DNA of 64,000 nt from Pseudomonadota bacterium (GCA_026399755.1 JAPLQI010000045.1:1-64000), one strand, 5' to 3'. Positions 10,532-22,488 are shown, counted from the first letter of the stretch. Notes: generated from the sequence alone by a model not told the origin. A program made the numbers and translations.

Positions 10532-11836
10532 ATGACTTCCACTACATATCGCCTCAGCTGGGTTACTTCTGCTAATGATCACCGTGATTTCCCACTACAA
10601 AACCTACCTTTCGGGATTTTTAGCCCTGAAGGCTTGCCACCGCGCGGTGGGGTGGCGATTGGTGATTTTATTTTTGATTTGCAAACCGCCGTCGAAAACA
10701 GCTTATTTACCGGCGATGCACTGAGCGCTGCGCAAGCGGCCAGTGGCAAATCGCTGAATGCTTTTTTTTCCCTGCCAAGTAGCGCAAGGTTGGCACTGCG
10801 TGAGCGCCTATTAGAGCTGCTCGATGCCGATTACGCCCAGCTTAAAAACCTGCAAGCACAAGGCGAATCGCTACTGCGCCCAGCCAGCGTTTGCAAAATG
10901 CATTTACCTGCAAAAATTGGCGATTACACCGATTTTTATACCGGTATTCATCACGCGGTAAACGTTGGTAAATTATTCCGCCCAGATAATCCGCTACTGC
11001 CTAATTACAAATATGTGCCGATTGGCTATCACGGCCGCTCTTCGACGATTTACCCAAGCGGCTTTGCCGTGCGCCGCCCAATGGGCCAAACGCTCAAACC
11101 CGGCCAAGAAGTGCCTGCACTCACCCCATCAGCCCGTTTAGATTACGAGTTAGAGCTGGGCATCTGGGTAGCTGGCAGCAATCCGCAAGGCGAGGCGATC
11201 AGCATTGCCAACGCCACCGAGCATATTGCAGGATTTTGCTTACTGAACGATTGGTCAGCACGCGATTTACAAGCTTGGGAATACCAACCGCTTGGCCCAT
11301 TTCTGGCGAAAAACTTTGCCACCACCGTGTCGCCTTGGGTAGTGACGGCCGAAGCACTGGCGCCTTATCGCGTCGCTCAGCCAGCCCGCCCAGAAGGCGA
11401 CCCACAGCCGCTGCCTTATCTTTATGATGCCGCCGATCAAGCCAATGGCGCTTTTGATATTGAGCTAGAAGTACTGCTACATACCGCCGCGCAAAAAGCC
11501 CAAGGCCTGCCGCCACACCGTTTGGGCCTTTCCAACACGCTGAATATGTACTGGACCGTGGCGCAACTGATTACCCATCACACGGTCAATGGTTGCAGCT
11601 TGCGCTCTGGTGATTTGCTCGGCACCGGCACCTTATCTGGCCCAACGGCCGATGCACTCGGCAGCCTGCTGGAGCTGAGTAATGGCGGCAAGCAAGCGAT
11701 CAAGCTGGATTCTGGGGAAGAGCGCTGCTTTTTAGTCGACGGCGACGAGGTCATTATGCTCGCCCGTTGCAAAAAAGACGGCTACCCCAGCATCGGCTTC
11801 GGCGAATGCCGTGGCGTGATTTTAGCTGCGAAATAA
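10532..11836 (+). CDS. fahA: Fumarylacetoacetase
   Basis: NLPFGIFS, DFYTGIHHAVNVGKLFRP, PIGYHGRSSTI, LNDWSARDLQAWEYQPLGPFLAKNFATT. Confidence 0.97.
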   Translation: MTSTTYRLSWVTSANDHRDFPLQNLPFGIFSPEGLPPRGGVAIGDFIFDLQTAVENSLFTGDALSAAQAASGKSLNAFFSLPSSARLALRERLLELLDADYAQLKNLQAQGESLLRPASVCKMHLPAKIGDYTDFYTGIHHAVNVGKLFRPDNPLLPNYKYVPIGYHGRSSTIYPSGFAVRRPMGQTLKPGQEVPALTPSARLDYELELGIWVAGSNPQGEAISIANATEHIAGFCLLNDWSARDLQAWEYQPLGPFLAKNFATTVSPWVVTAEALAPYRVAQPARPEGDPQPLPYLYDAADQANGAFDIELEVLLHTAAQKAQGLPPHRLGLSNTLNMYWTVAQLITHHTVNGCSLRSGDLLGTGTLSGPTADALGSLLELSNGGKQAIKLDSGEERCFLVDGDEVIMLARCKKDGYPSIGFGECRGVILAAK

Positions 11837-11847
11837 ATGCAAGACTC

Positions 11848-11906
11848 GTAGGGCGGGTGAAACCCGCGAGCAATACTGAAAAGTACGCGGGTTTCACCCG
11901 CCCTAC
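11848..11906. repeat. REPIN-like palindrome (family C)
   Basis: GTAGGGCGGGTGAAACCCGCG ... CGCGGGTTTCACCCGCCCTAC. Confidence 0.9.
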
Positions 11907-11934
11907 GATCAATGCAAATAAATAAGGTTTAAGC

Positions 11935-12564
11935 ATGGAACTCTTCGGCTACTACCGCTCTACCTCGTCCTACCGAGTACGCATTGTGCTGGCACTCAAA
12001 GGGCTGGCTTATGAAGCCGTGCCGGTCAATCTGCTCAAGGGCGAGCAAAAAGACGCTGCTTATCTCAGCGTCAATCCCCAAGCGCGTGTCCCCGCTTTGC
12101 TGGATCAGGCGCAGGAAGCGATCATCCAATCGCCAGCGATTATCGAGTATCTGGAAGAGCGCTACCCAGCAACGCCGCTGCTGCCAAAAGATCTGTTTGA
12201 ACGCGCAAAAATTCGTGGCTTGGCGGCACTGATCGCTTGCGATGTGCATCCGCTGCATAACGTCAGCGTGCTGAACTATTTGCGCCAAAACTATCAATGC
12301 AAAGAAGATGATATTACGGCGTGGATTAATGAATGGATTAGCCAGGGGCTGGCTGCGGTTGAGCAACTGATTGGTGAGAGCGGCTATTGCTTTGGAGAGA
12401 TCAGCTTGGCGGACGCCTATTTGATCCCCCAACTCTACGCAGCCCGCCGCTTTAATGTGCCACTGGATGCTTACCCAAAAATACTAAGGGTAGAAGCCCT
12501 CGCCAACGCGCACCCAGCCTTTATAGCGGCACACCCCAAAAATCAGGCAGATAGCCCGGAATAA
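11935..12564 (+). CDS. maiA: Maleylacetoacetate isomerase (zeta-class GST)
   Basis: YYRSTSSYRVRIVLALKGL, NPQARVPALL, QSPAIIEYLEERYP, CDVHPLHNVSVLNYL. Confidence 0.96.
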   Translation: MELFGYYRSTSSYRVRIVLALKGLAYEAVPVNLLKGEQKDAAYLSVNPQARVPALLDQAQEAIIQSPAIIEYLEERYPATPLLPKDLFERAKIRGLAALIACDVHPLHNVSVLNYLRQNYQCKEDDITAWINEWISQGLAAVEQLIGESGYCFGEISLADAYLIPQLYAARRFNVPLDAYPKILRVEALANAHPAFIAAHPKNQADSPE

Positions 12565-12578
12565 GTCAAAAACCAGAC

Positions 12579-12794
12579 AAACCACACCTTGAAACATAGA
12601 GAGAACAGAGTATCCGTAGGGTGGGTTAGGCCAAACGATGTACTAAATATGAGCGCTACCGTCTCGTGGCCGTAACCCACCGCAGCGCAGTGTCATGGTG
12701 GGTTACGGCCGAAATAGATCTGCTCCCTAATGAGCATTAAGAACGGCCTAACCCACCCTACGGTGCCCTCCGTGTTTCAAGACTTGGGTTTTAT
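12579..12794. repeat. Composite repeat: family D palindrome nested in a family B element
   Basis: B-like outer arms (ACCTTGAAACATAGAGAGAACAGAG / CCCTCCGTGTTTCAAGACTTGGGTTT) flank a 17-bp perfect IR GTAGGGTGGGTTAGGCC (12616-12632) / GGCCTAACCCACCCTAC (12745-12761). Confidence 0.75.
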
Positions 12795-12817
12795 GTATCT
12801 AACATAAAGGAATCGAC

Positions 12818-14776
<1,959 letters not shown>

Positions 14777-14943
14777 AGGGTTGGCAGCTTAGGATTTGAC
14801 TCATACCCCCTTCAAAAACATCTTCATTCAAGCGCAGGCGTGAATCCAGCGGCACGGCTGGATTCCCGACAAAAACACTAGTGGATGGCGGACTTTTGGA
14901 TTTTATATTTCGGAAAATTATTGCGGGCCATATCCTTGGCTAG

Positions 14944-14972
14944 AAAAATGGACGCTTTTAGCGTCCATTTTT
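14944..14972 (+). terminator. Rho-independent terminator-like hairpin
   Basis: AAAAATGGACGC-tttta-GCGTCCATTTTT. Confidence 0.75.
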
Positions 14973-15092
14973 ACTACGCTACACCATGCCCCAGCCCTAG
15001 AGTGAAGCCTTCAGCCTATTTCTAACTGGCGATAATACGGATCGATCAACGAGTCATTGACCTGAGCACCACGCCACGTAAGGAACACTGAT

Positions 15093-16466
15093 ATGCGCAC
15101 TCACTTTTCAAGCTTACCCACAGGGTTTATCAGCCTCTTAGCGCTATTATTTATCCTCGCTGGTTGTGGAGAAAGCGCAGGCAGCCCAACAACGCTTCCA
15201 TCTGACCCAGCCACCAGCAATTTAACCCTGAACTTACCCCTTCCCAGCTATCCGCTAACAGCAGCCCAAATGGGGGTGGTTGTGGCCGAGGGCGATGTCT
15301 TATCTGAGGCCATTGCCAGCTATTACCAAAGTGCCCGTGGGATACCGGCGGCCAATATTATTCGGGTCAAGCTCAGCACCGGCGCAGATAGCATCTCGGC
15401 CGCCAATTTTGCCGCGGTCAAAGCCGAAGTAGACGCTAAATTACCCGCTGGTGTACAAGCCACCTTGCTCACTTGGAATGCTCCATCCCGGGTTGCCGGT
15501 AGTTGCAGCATGAGCATCACCAGTGCGATGGCCTTCGGTTTTGATACCAAATATTGCGCCAATACTTGCAGCAGCACAGCGGCCTCTGCTTACTACGATT
15601 CTGAATCCAGCCAGCCTTGGCAAGATCTTAAAATACGCCCAGCGATGATGCTGGGCGCAAGCAGCTTAAGTGCTGCCAAAGCCTTGATCGATCGCGGCGT
15701 GCAGGCGGACAACAGCCAGCCCATTGGGGACGGCTATTTGCTGCGCACGAATGACAGCAATCGTAGTGTTCGCTACACCGACTATTTGGCACTACCCAGT
15801 GCATGGGCAGGCAGGCTGCAGCTTAATTACCTCGACAATTCCGCTGGCACGGGCAGCAATAGCATTAGCGGCAAAAGCAATCTGCTGTTTTATTTCACCG
15901 GCTTAAGCAGCGTCGCCAACTTGAGTAGCAATCAATTCTTGCCAGGTGCAATCGCCGATCATCTCACCTCCTACGGAGGCTTTTTACCCACGGGCAATGG
16001 GCAAATGCCGATTAGCGCTTGGCTAGAAGCCGGAGCCACGGCCAGCTACGGTACGGTGGCAGAGCCCTGCAACTTCACGCAAAAATTCTCCCGCGCGTCG
16101 GTCTTGATCGATCAATATTATCGTGGCGCAACGCTGATCGAAGCTTACTGGAAAGCCGTGGAATGGCCGGGCCAAGGCTTATTTGTGGGCGAGCCACTTG
16201 CCCGCCCCTTTGCTGATCAAGCCAGCTTTAAGATCGTGCGCAATCAATACCAAATCAGCACAAGGGCACTCCGCCCCAATAGCCTATATGTGCTGGAATA
16301 TCTCAGCCGCAACACTTGGACCACCTTGGCCCGCTTTAACATCGCAGTGGCCAAGCCACAAATCCTCAGTGCCCCACTCGCTCCTGCATCCGCCTCCCAG
16401 CTGCGCTGGCAAGGTCCATGCCCCAATAATGCAAGCAAGCAGTGCACTCTCAGCCAATCATTTTAG
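15093..16466 (+). CDS. TIGR03790-like lipoprotein of unknown function
   Basis: Lipobox FILAGC; VVVAEGDVLSEAIASYYQSARGIPAANIIRV; AGATASYGTVAEPCNFTQKF; YYRGATLIEAYWKAVEWPGQGLFVGEPLARPF. Confidence 0.7.
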   Translation: MRTHFSSLPTGFISLLALLFILAGCGESAGSPTTLPSDPATSNLTLNLPLPSYPLTAAQMGVVVAEGDVLSEAIASYYQSARGIPAANIIRVKLSTGADSISAANFAAVKAEVDAKLPAGVQATLLTWNAPSRVAGSCSMSITSAMAFGFDTKYCANTCSSTAASAYYDSESSQPWQDLKIRPAMMLGASSLSAAKALIDRGVQADNSQPIGDGYLLRTNDSNRSVRYTDYLALPSAWAGRLQLNYLDNSAGTGSNSISGKSNLLFYFTGLSSVANLSSNQFLPGAIADHLTSYGGFLPTGNGQMPISAWLEAGATASYGTVAEPCNFTQKFSRASVLIDQYYRGATLIEAYWKAVEWPGQGLFVGEPLARPFADQASFKIVRNQYQISTRALRPNSLYVLEYLSRNTWTTLARFNIAVAKPQILSAPLAPASASQLRWQGPCPNNASKQCTLSQSF

Positions 16467-16489
16467 GCCTGAATATTGGCGGTTCAAAC

Positions 16490-16520
16490 AAAATGGCGAC
16501 TCATCGAGAGTCGCCATTTT
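16490..16520 (+). terminator. Rho-independent terminator-like hairpin
   Basis: AAAATGGCGACTC-atcga-GAGTCGCCATTTT, 13-bp stem. Confidence 0.8.
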
Positions 16521-16742
16521 GCAAAATTGCTTAATTTATATTGTTCAAGCTCATCGTATAAATATCTAAGTGCAACTGAAATCCGAGCCTAACAACTGAG
16601 CCGATGTTGTATGGAAAAACCAAAACCTGACAAAAAATGAAACCAAACATCCAATCAAGATGGTCAGCAGTTTTCTCCATCTTTACCCTTTAATAGAGCC
16701 ATGCTGACTCAAACCTAAGCTTCACTGGGTGTTTAAGGTCGG

Positions 16743-17296
16743 ATGAAAATGTCACTTAAAAATATGCCGGTCAAACAACAGCTGAGTGTTTTACTTGGCA
16801 GCGTTTTGCTTTGCATTCTGCTGCTAGCCTGCTACTCCTACCAATCGCTCACCACGGTGATGATTAATGGCCAACTCTATAAGCAAATCATCGTAAGCAA
16901 TAATTTAATCGCAGAATCCTGCCACCTCCCCAATATATTATTGAATCTTTTTTGATCATTAACCAATTAAGCAACTCGCCAGAGCTGGCACAAACACCAC
17001 TATCCGCGCGTTTTAAAGAAGCTCAAGAGGCGTTTTACCAAGGACAAGAAAACTGGAAAACCAACGCTCTGCCTGCTCAACTGCTGCAGGGGCTCACTCA
17101 GCCCGTTTTTAAACCTGCACACGCCTTCTATCAAGAAGCAAATAATGGCTTTTTACCTGCACTTCAAGCAGGTAATCAAGCTGAAGCCAGCAATTCAAAG
17201 CAAATACAGCCTAAATGGGAAAGCATAAAACATCTGGTCACTGCGACTCACCCTGCCCTGGAAATCATCATAAATACGCTTTCTTGCGCTAAATAA
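16743..17296 (+). pseudogene. Methyl-accepting chemotaxis protein relic (frameshifted and 3'-truncated)
   Basis: MCP-like N-terminus MKMSLKNMPVKQQLSVLLGSVLL; frame change near 16915 restores ILPPPQYIIESFLIINQLSNSPE; no HAMP or signalling domain follows. Confidence 0.8.
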
Positions 17297-18211
17297 TGCA
17301 TCCATTGGGCTCTGCCCATAATTTAATTCAGTAAAGAAATAACGCATGGTGAGCGTTGAAGAATGCCCCGATTCGTTGCTAATAATAGGGGCCAGATAAA
17401 ACCGAGCACCACTGCGACTGGCAGCATCAATAAACGGCGCACTTAAACCCATCTGGCAAGAATCAAAATAGACCAACTTAAATTTGCCTCCTGCCAAACC
17501 ATCGGCCTGCATATGCTTTTTACCAAACAAGAGCGAATCATCCGGATCAAAGTCTTTCTCACCCATGCCCGGTACTACAAATCCATGGGCGCTAATCAGT
17601 AAAAAATCCTCATCTGCCTGCGTAAATAAGCTTGGCCCTGCCTGCTTGGCTGCATAGACCTTCGAGCTGGGGTAATAGGCTTTGACTTCTTTAGCGCCAT
17701 TGTCTGGGTCTGTTTCCGGGTCACGGATAATCAAACCACGGCTATCTGAACCAAAATCAGGCAGATCCAGATCTTTAGGCACGCCAAAACTAAATGCCAG
17801 CGCTTTTTCCACAAATAGGGGCGCGCCATCCACCGGCAATAAATCCAGCGCAAAATGCATAAATCGGGGCTGGATATGAAACACAATGCAAGAAGCCTGA
17901 CGCATAGCCGGTAAAAGCGGATCAAACAGCTCCTGTGACAGACGCTTTAATCGCGCTTCAAAACGCGCATCCTGCTTTTTAGTTTTTTCCAGAATGTCAT
18001 AAATCTGACGAAACTCCCTTGAAATCAGTTTGGCCGAACGCTCCGACTGCACCACAGCGGAGTCGGCATCAGACTGTAGCAGGATCCGCTCATTTCTTTC
18101 TTGAACAGAAATCACTAAACAGCTTGCGTCAGCAGGCATTGCGGACAATAGCAAGCCCGCAATCAGCACATTTCGCAGCCAGCGACACTTTTCATCAACG
18201 TTCAATCTCAT
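17195..18211 (-). CDS. Exported CHAT-like (caspase-fold) protein
   Basis: N-terminal signal-like segment RWLRNVLIAGLLLSAMPADAS; candidate dyad His209 (DFLLISAHGFV) and Cys252 (KLVYFDSCQMGLS); C-terminal SPMDALFSARKRIYDD. Confidence 0.65.
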   Translation of the reverse strand: MRLNVDEKCRWLRNVLIAGLLLSAMPADASCLVISVQERNERILLQSDADSAVVQSERSAKLISREFRQIYDILEKTKKQDARFEARLKRLSQELFDPLLPAMRQASCIVFHIQPRFMHFALDLLPVDGAPLFVEKALAFSFGVPKDLDLPDFGSDSRGLIIRDPETDPDNGAKEVKAYYPSSKVYAAKQAGPSLFTQADEDFLLISAHGFVVPGMGEKDFDPDDSLLFGKKHMQADGLAGGKFKLVYFDSCQMGLSAPFIDAASRSGARFYLAPIISNESGHSSTLTMRYFFTELNYGQSPMDALFSARKRIYDDFQGRVSRSDQMFYAFPFRLYLL

Positions 18212-18534
18212 TCTTCACTTCTCCAGTTGCTAGCTCAATATTCAACGGCCGATAGCTCGCCTTGAATGGCTCTATTTCACTACCGAATCTGCTCTCGCCC
18301 CACCAATTCCATTGGCATACTTATAACCGAAAAGTACAATAATATTATTTAATCTGTCATGGTACTTTTTACTTTATTAAGAATTATTCCATTTTCATAC
18401 AGCATGCTATGCTTTCCATTACTACAAAAAACCCTTATAGATCAAACTCATGTCGGACATAGCATCAGTATCTGCTTGCTTTAAACCAAAAAAATTGCCA
18501 TTTCCTTTCCAATAGATACGGATCGACCACCACA

Positions 18535-20460
18535 ATGCAACCTAAAAACTTACGCCTTGCTACTCAGCTCGCACTGCTATCAATCTGGGTCTGCGCAGGG
18601 GCTTCCAAATGCTTAGCAGCGGCAATAACAGAAGACACCGCATCGGACATGATTATCTCCGTCCAAGAGCCAGAACAATGCCTACGTGCACTAGAGCCTA
18701 TTAGTGAGGGCGCTTTAACAGGGATTGCAAACTGCAATGCCAGTGAACGAGGGCAAAACTGGGTTTTACAAGCAAAAACCATCCGTCTAGCCAATAGCGC
18801 ACTATGCTTAGCTCCGTTGGAGCTGGATGAAGGGAAACGGCTGATTTTAAAAAAATGTGATAACGGAGCACTACAGAAATGGACATACACCAAACAAAGT
18901 TTTCGTATTGGCAAGTTCACCATTGATCTGAGCGCTGTTACCGACCCATTAGATGTTTACAGCTACCATGGCGAAGCCAATCAACGCTGGCAACTACTAT
19001 CAGACTTAAAGCGTCAGACCAGCCAAGATGACGCAGTCAAAATCCAATACCCAATCAGTGTAAAAAACACCAAATGGCTAGCTCTGGAACGCGCCAGAGA
19101 CCAAATTAATCGCCTCACGCCAACCGCGCAATCGCTCCCCTACCCAAGGAATGTGACTCAATTCCCTGGCGCGATTGCGGCAGATGCGGCCAGCACCACT
19201 GCGGGCTTTACTTTAAATCGTCGCAGTCAGGCATTTCAGCATATTGGCTGGGACTTTGACTGGTTCAACACGCTACATACTGGCTTATGGGCACCTGCTG
19301 GCAAGGTGATCAAAATAAAGGTTAACGTAACCAACCCCGCTGATCTTAATGATGTGTCGGTCCAAATTAACGAGCACAGTGATGTGCTCAATAGCGATGG
19401 TTCACCGATTAATGGTAAAGACACACTACAACGTTTCGCAAATGTGATGAGCCAGTTTCCTCTCAGGCAGGGCGAAACAGAAATCCGCTCTCAATACGGT
19501 GGATTTATACAAATCAATTCTAAGAAATATGCAAATACATCGGTCTACATTGAAATATCAGAAGCAATTGCCGCTCCATATTTCAACCCCCAGATGCACT
19601 CACTGGCAGACTGGCCAAATATATTGAAGCACCCAGGCCCTTGGGTTTTGATTGAAGGCCGCCGTAGCGTGATTACGGTGCCGCGCAGCCATGTTAAAAA
19701 CCTAAAAGATCCAATAACTTTGATGGCGTATTACGACTCCCATATTGAAAATATCGAGTGGTTAGCGGGTTTTGACGGCAGCAAGCCCTTGCATCCCAAG
19801 CAAACATTGAAGCATCACTTGGTATGGGACCCGCAAATCGTGGCCGGCTATGGCCATGCTGGCTACCCGATTATGGTAACCAGTAGCTGGCAATTAGCTG
19901 ACCCCAATATTGTGCGTACCTTCTGGGGCAATGTGCATGAGCTGGGACATAACTACCAACAATCGCTGTGGTGTGACGCCTTTGGCACCGAATCCAGCGT
20001 CAATTTATTTTCGCTATACGCTCTAGAAAAAATGGGCGTGCCACCGCTCACAATCGAAGAAAATATGTATACCCATGCCGTGCAGAAGATCAAAGCAGGG
20101 AAAATGAAGAACTTTGAAACTGACGCCGACGTTACTGATAAGCTTATTTTTCTTGTTCAGCTTGTCGATGCAAGCCCCGCAAAATCATGGCAAATATATC
20201 GAGAACTATTCCGCGCCTATCGCGAACTACCGCCCAAGCAGCAACGTGCTTTAGAAGATGGGCCCGTTGGCTTAAAGTACGATCAGCATTACGAATTTAT
20301 GTCCAAAATAACCGGCATGGATTTACGCTCACACTACAAAAACTGGGGAATTCCGCTATCTAAAGGTGCGCTAGAGCGTGTCGCACTTTTACACCTTCCG
20401 CCGCCAGCGATAGCCACTTGGTTAATTGAACGCACATCAATAAGGGAGCTAGCCAGATAA
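18535..20460 (+). CDS. Secreted M60/enhancin-like metallopeptidase with N-terminal ricin-type lectin-like region
   Basis: Zinc motif HELGHNYQ (HELGH at 19936-19950); N-terminal NSALCLAPLELDEGKRLILKKCDNGALQKWTY resembles beta-trefoil lectin repeats; signal peptide. Confidence 0.82.
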   Translation: MQPKNLRLATQLALLSIWVCAGASKCLAAAITEDTASDMIISVQEPEQCLRALEPISEGALTGIANCNASERGQNWVLQAKTIRLANSALCLAPLELDEGKRLILKKCDNGALQKWTYTKQSFRIGKFTIDLSAVTDPLDVYSYHGEANQRWQLLSDLKRQTSQDDAVKIQYPISVKNTKWLALERARDQINRLTPTAQSLPYPRNVTQFPGAIAADAASTTAGFTLNRRSQAFQHIGWDFDWFNTLHTGLWAPAGKVIKIKVNVTNPADLNDVSVQINEHSDVLNSDGSPINGKDTLQRFANVMSQFPLRQGETEIRSQYGGFIQINSKKYANTSVYIEISEAIAAPYFNPQMHSLADWPNILKHPGPWVLIEGRRSVITVPRSHVKNLKDPITLMAYYDSHIENIEWLAGFDGSKPLHPKQTLKHHLVWDPQIVAGYGHAGYPIMVTSSWQLADPNIVRTFWGNVHELGHNYQQSLWCDAFGTESSVNLFSLYALEKMGVPPLTIEENMYTHAVQKIKAGKMKNFETDADVTDKLIFLVQLVDASPAKSWQIYRELFRAYRELPPKQQRALEDGPVGLKYDQHYEFMSKITGMDLRSHYKNWGIPLSKGALERVALLHLPPPAIATWLIERTSIRELAR

Positions 20461-20560
20461 GAGGCAGAATAAGAAAACCCTTCAATACAATTGATTAAAA
20501 GCCGACTGCCCCCATTTAGGGGGATGCGGATCTGCCGCGCCAACCCGATAAAGGAACATC

Positions 20561-21070
20561 ATGTCCATTTCCATGTACACCGCCAGCGTTCCCGTTTTTA
20601 AACAGTTACTTACAGCACTGGCGGATGTCTTGGCCAAGGCCGAAGCCCATGCTGAAGCTCGCAAAATCGACCCAGCTGTTTTACTACAAACGCGTTTGTA
20701 CCCAGATATGTTCCCACTGGTGCGCCAAGTGCAGATCGCTTGTGATTTTGCCAAAAGCGTTCCAGCGCGCTTAGCAGGCGTTGAAGTACCGGCTTACGAA
20801 GACAATGAGCAAAGCTTTGCTGAGCTACAGGCGCGTATTACTAAAACACTAGCCTTGATCAATGAGCTAAGTGCAGAACAAATTGACGGCAGCGAAGCGC
20901 TAGAAATCGTGCTGCGACCAGGCACGCCTAAGGAGAAAAAACTCGATGGCCAAACCTATCTGCTCGCTTACGGCCTGCCGCAGTTTTTCTTCCATGTCAC
21001 CACCACTTACGCACTGCTGCGCCACAACGGTGTAGAAATTGGTAAACGTGATTTTATGGGCGCTTACTAA
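20561..21070 (+). CDS. DUF1993 family protein
   Basis: MSISMYTASVPVFKQLLTALADVLAKAEAHA...FFHVTTTYALLRHNGVEIGKRDFMG. Confidence 0.88.
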   Translation: MSISMYTASVPVFKQLLTALADVLAKAEAHAEARKIDPAVLLQTRLYPDMFPLVRQVQIACDFAKSVPARLAGVEVPAYEDNEQSFAELQARITKTLALINELSAEQIDGSEALEIVLRPGTPKEKKLDGQTYLLAYGLPQFFFHVTTTYALLRHNGVEIGKRDFMGAY

Positions 21071-21112
21071 GTAGGCTGCTTGAAAAATAAGTCATATCAA
21101 AGCTTACCGCTT

Positions 21113-21142
21113 ACCCAGCTTGCTCTTTGCAAGCTGGGTTTT
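21113..21142 (+). terminator. Rho-independent terminator-like hairpin
   Basis: ACCCAGCTTGC-tcttt-GCAAGCTGGGT followed by TTTT. Confidence 0.75.
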
Positions 21143-21636
21143 AATACCGATTAAGGAATAAAAACCTTAAGCTATCATCGATTAGTCACATTCCTCGCCT
21201 AATATCCTGCGTATTAAATCCATCAAGAAAACTGCTAAATACAAGCCCACTTTGTTTAGCAAAAAAATTTTACACTTTGATTGTTGTAATAATTAACTAA
21301 CACATAAAATTAACAAAAATAGCAGGAACTTTTATTCTTACTTGAGCACTAATGATGAGTACTAAGGCTGCTCATATATTCATTTTTAATGAAACAATAA
21401 GCCTGTAGATTAAGCTTAGTTTCAATACTAAAGCTGAGTTAGCTTATGCTTGATTGTTAATTAATATTTTTATGAGAATACCCATTACTGTATTATTAGA
21501 TTAGTGTTTAATTTAGTATTTATTTTCTTCATTCTCGAGCATTTGTGAGTGATGATTTAATTAAACCCTCCCTAAACAAAATTATCCCCTCATCAATATA
21601 AGGTACTGCCACATTATTTTTATAGAAGAGAATCCA

Positions 21637-22488
21637 ATGCCTCCTTTAGTTGCAATAAAACATCGTGATGGGATTATCAGTGTTCCCCAAGGCACATTAA
21701 ATGATTGGCCTATGGCGCAATTTGCCAGTACCAAAGACCGTGGCATTGTTGTTAAGGCTTTAGGCCTAGAATTAACCAGTGCATTTTTAGCCGTGTTTGA
21801 TGCCAATACCCAAAAAATCATAGGCGAAGAGGCCTTATTGCGGGCCAGTATTCGCCGCAAAGCCCTATCTGCTGCCGATGTATTTAAAAGTGCACTTGCT
21901 GGTGATTGCTTAGTTGAATTTGACCGGCTTTGTCGTAGCCTGCATTTAATGAATCATTTAGCGGGCTCTAATACACATCGCACCCTGTTTTTAAATGTTT
22001 ATCCAGAATTACTGATGTCCTCCGGCACGCAGCATATAGAGGCCTTTGAGCGCATCTTGCAAGATCAGGGCTTAAGCCCTGCTGATATTGTGCTGGAAAT
22101 CTTTGAAGCGACTATTCCAGCGGGGCAAACCGCCCTCTTAGCTCAGGCAATTAAAAATTATCGTGCTCGGGGCTACCGCATTGCGGTGGATGATTATGGC
22201 TTTTTAAATAGCAATTTAAGCCGCCTACTGACACTTAGCCCTGAAATTGTGAAGCTTGATCGCGTGGTGATGAATAACATCAGTCAAGCATCCTCCCCCC
22301 AAGCACTGCTATGCCAGTTTGTTAAGCGCTTACACGATATGGGCAGCCAAGTCGTCATCGAAGGCATCAATAGCGCCGAGCAGTTAGAGCTAGCACAAGA
22401 GAGTGGCGCCGATATGCTACAGGGCTATTTTTTAAGCGAGCCTCGCTATCTGAATAAAGAAAGCTTTGTGAATGTGCTCCCCACTTAA
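21637..22488 (+). CDS. Stand-alone EAL domain protein (copy 1)
   Basis: GEEALLRASIRRK, LFLNVYPELL, VLEIFE, IAVDDYG, IVKLDRV, VVIEGINSAEQ, LQGYFLSEPRY. Confidence 0.92.
   Translation: MPPLVAIKHRDGIISVPQGTLNDWPMAQFASTKDRGIVVKALGLELTSAFLAVFDANTQKIIGEEALLRASIRRKALSAADVFKSALAGDCLVEFDRLCRSLHLMNHLAGSNTHRTLFLNVYPELLMSSGTQHIEAFERILQDQGLSPADIVLEIFEATIPAGQTALLAQAIKNYRARGYRIAVDDYGFLNSNLSRLLTLSPEIVKLDRVVMNNISQASSPQALLCQFVKRLHDMGSQVVIEGINSAEQLELAQESGADMLQGYFLSEPRYLNKESFVNVLPT

Noticed and set aside
10759-10768. T8 homopolymer in fahA as phase-variable tract
   Set aside because: Short tract inside an intact essential-pathway enzyme; no evidence of variation
11929-12432. 167-aa minus-strand ORF antisense to maiA
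   Set aside because: Shadow ORF over a conserved GST-family gene; no domain signature
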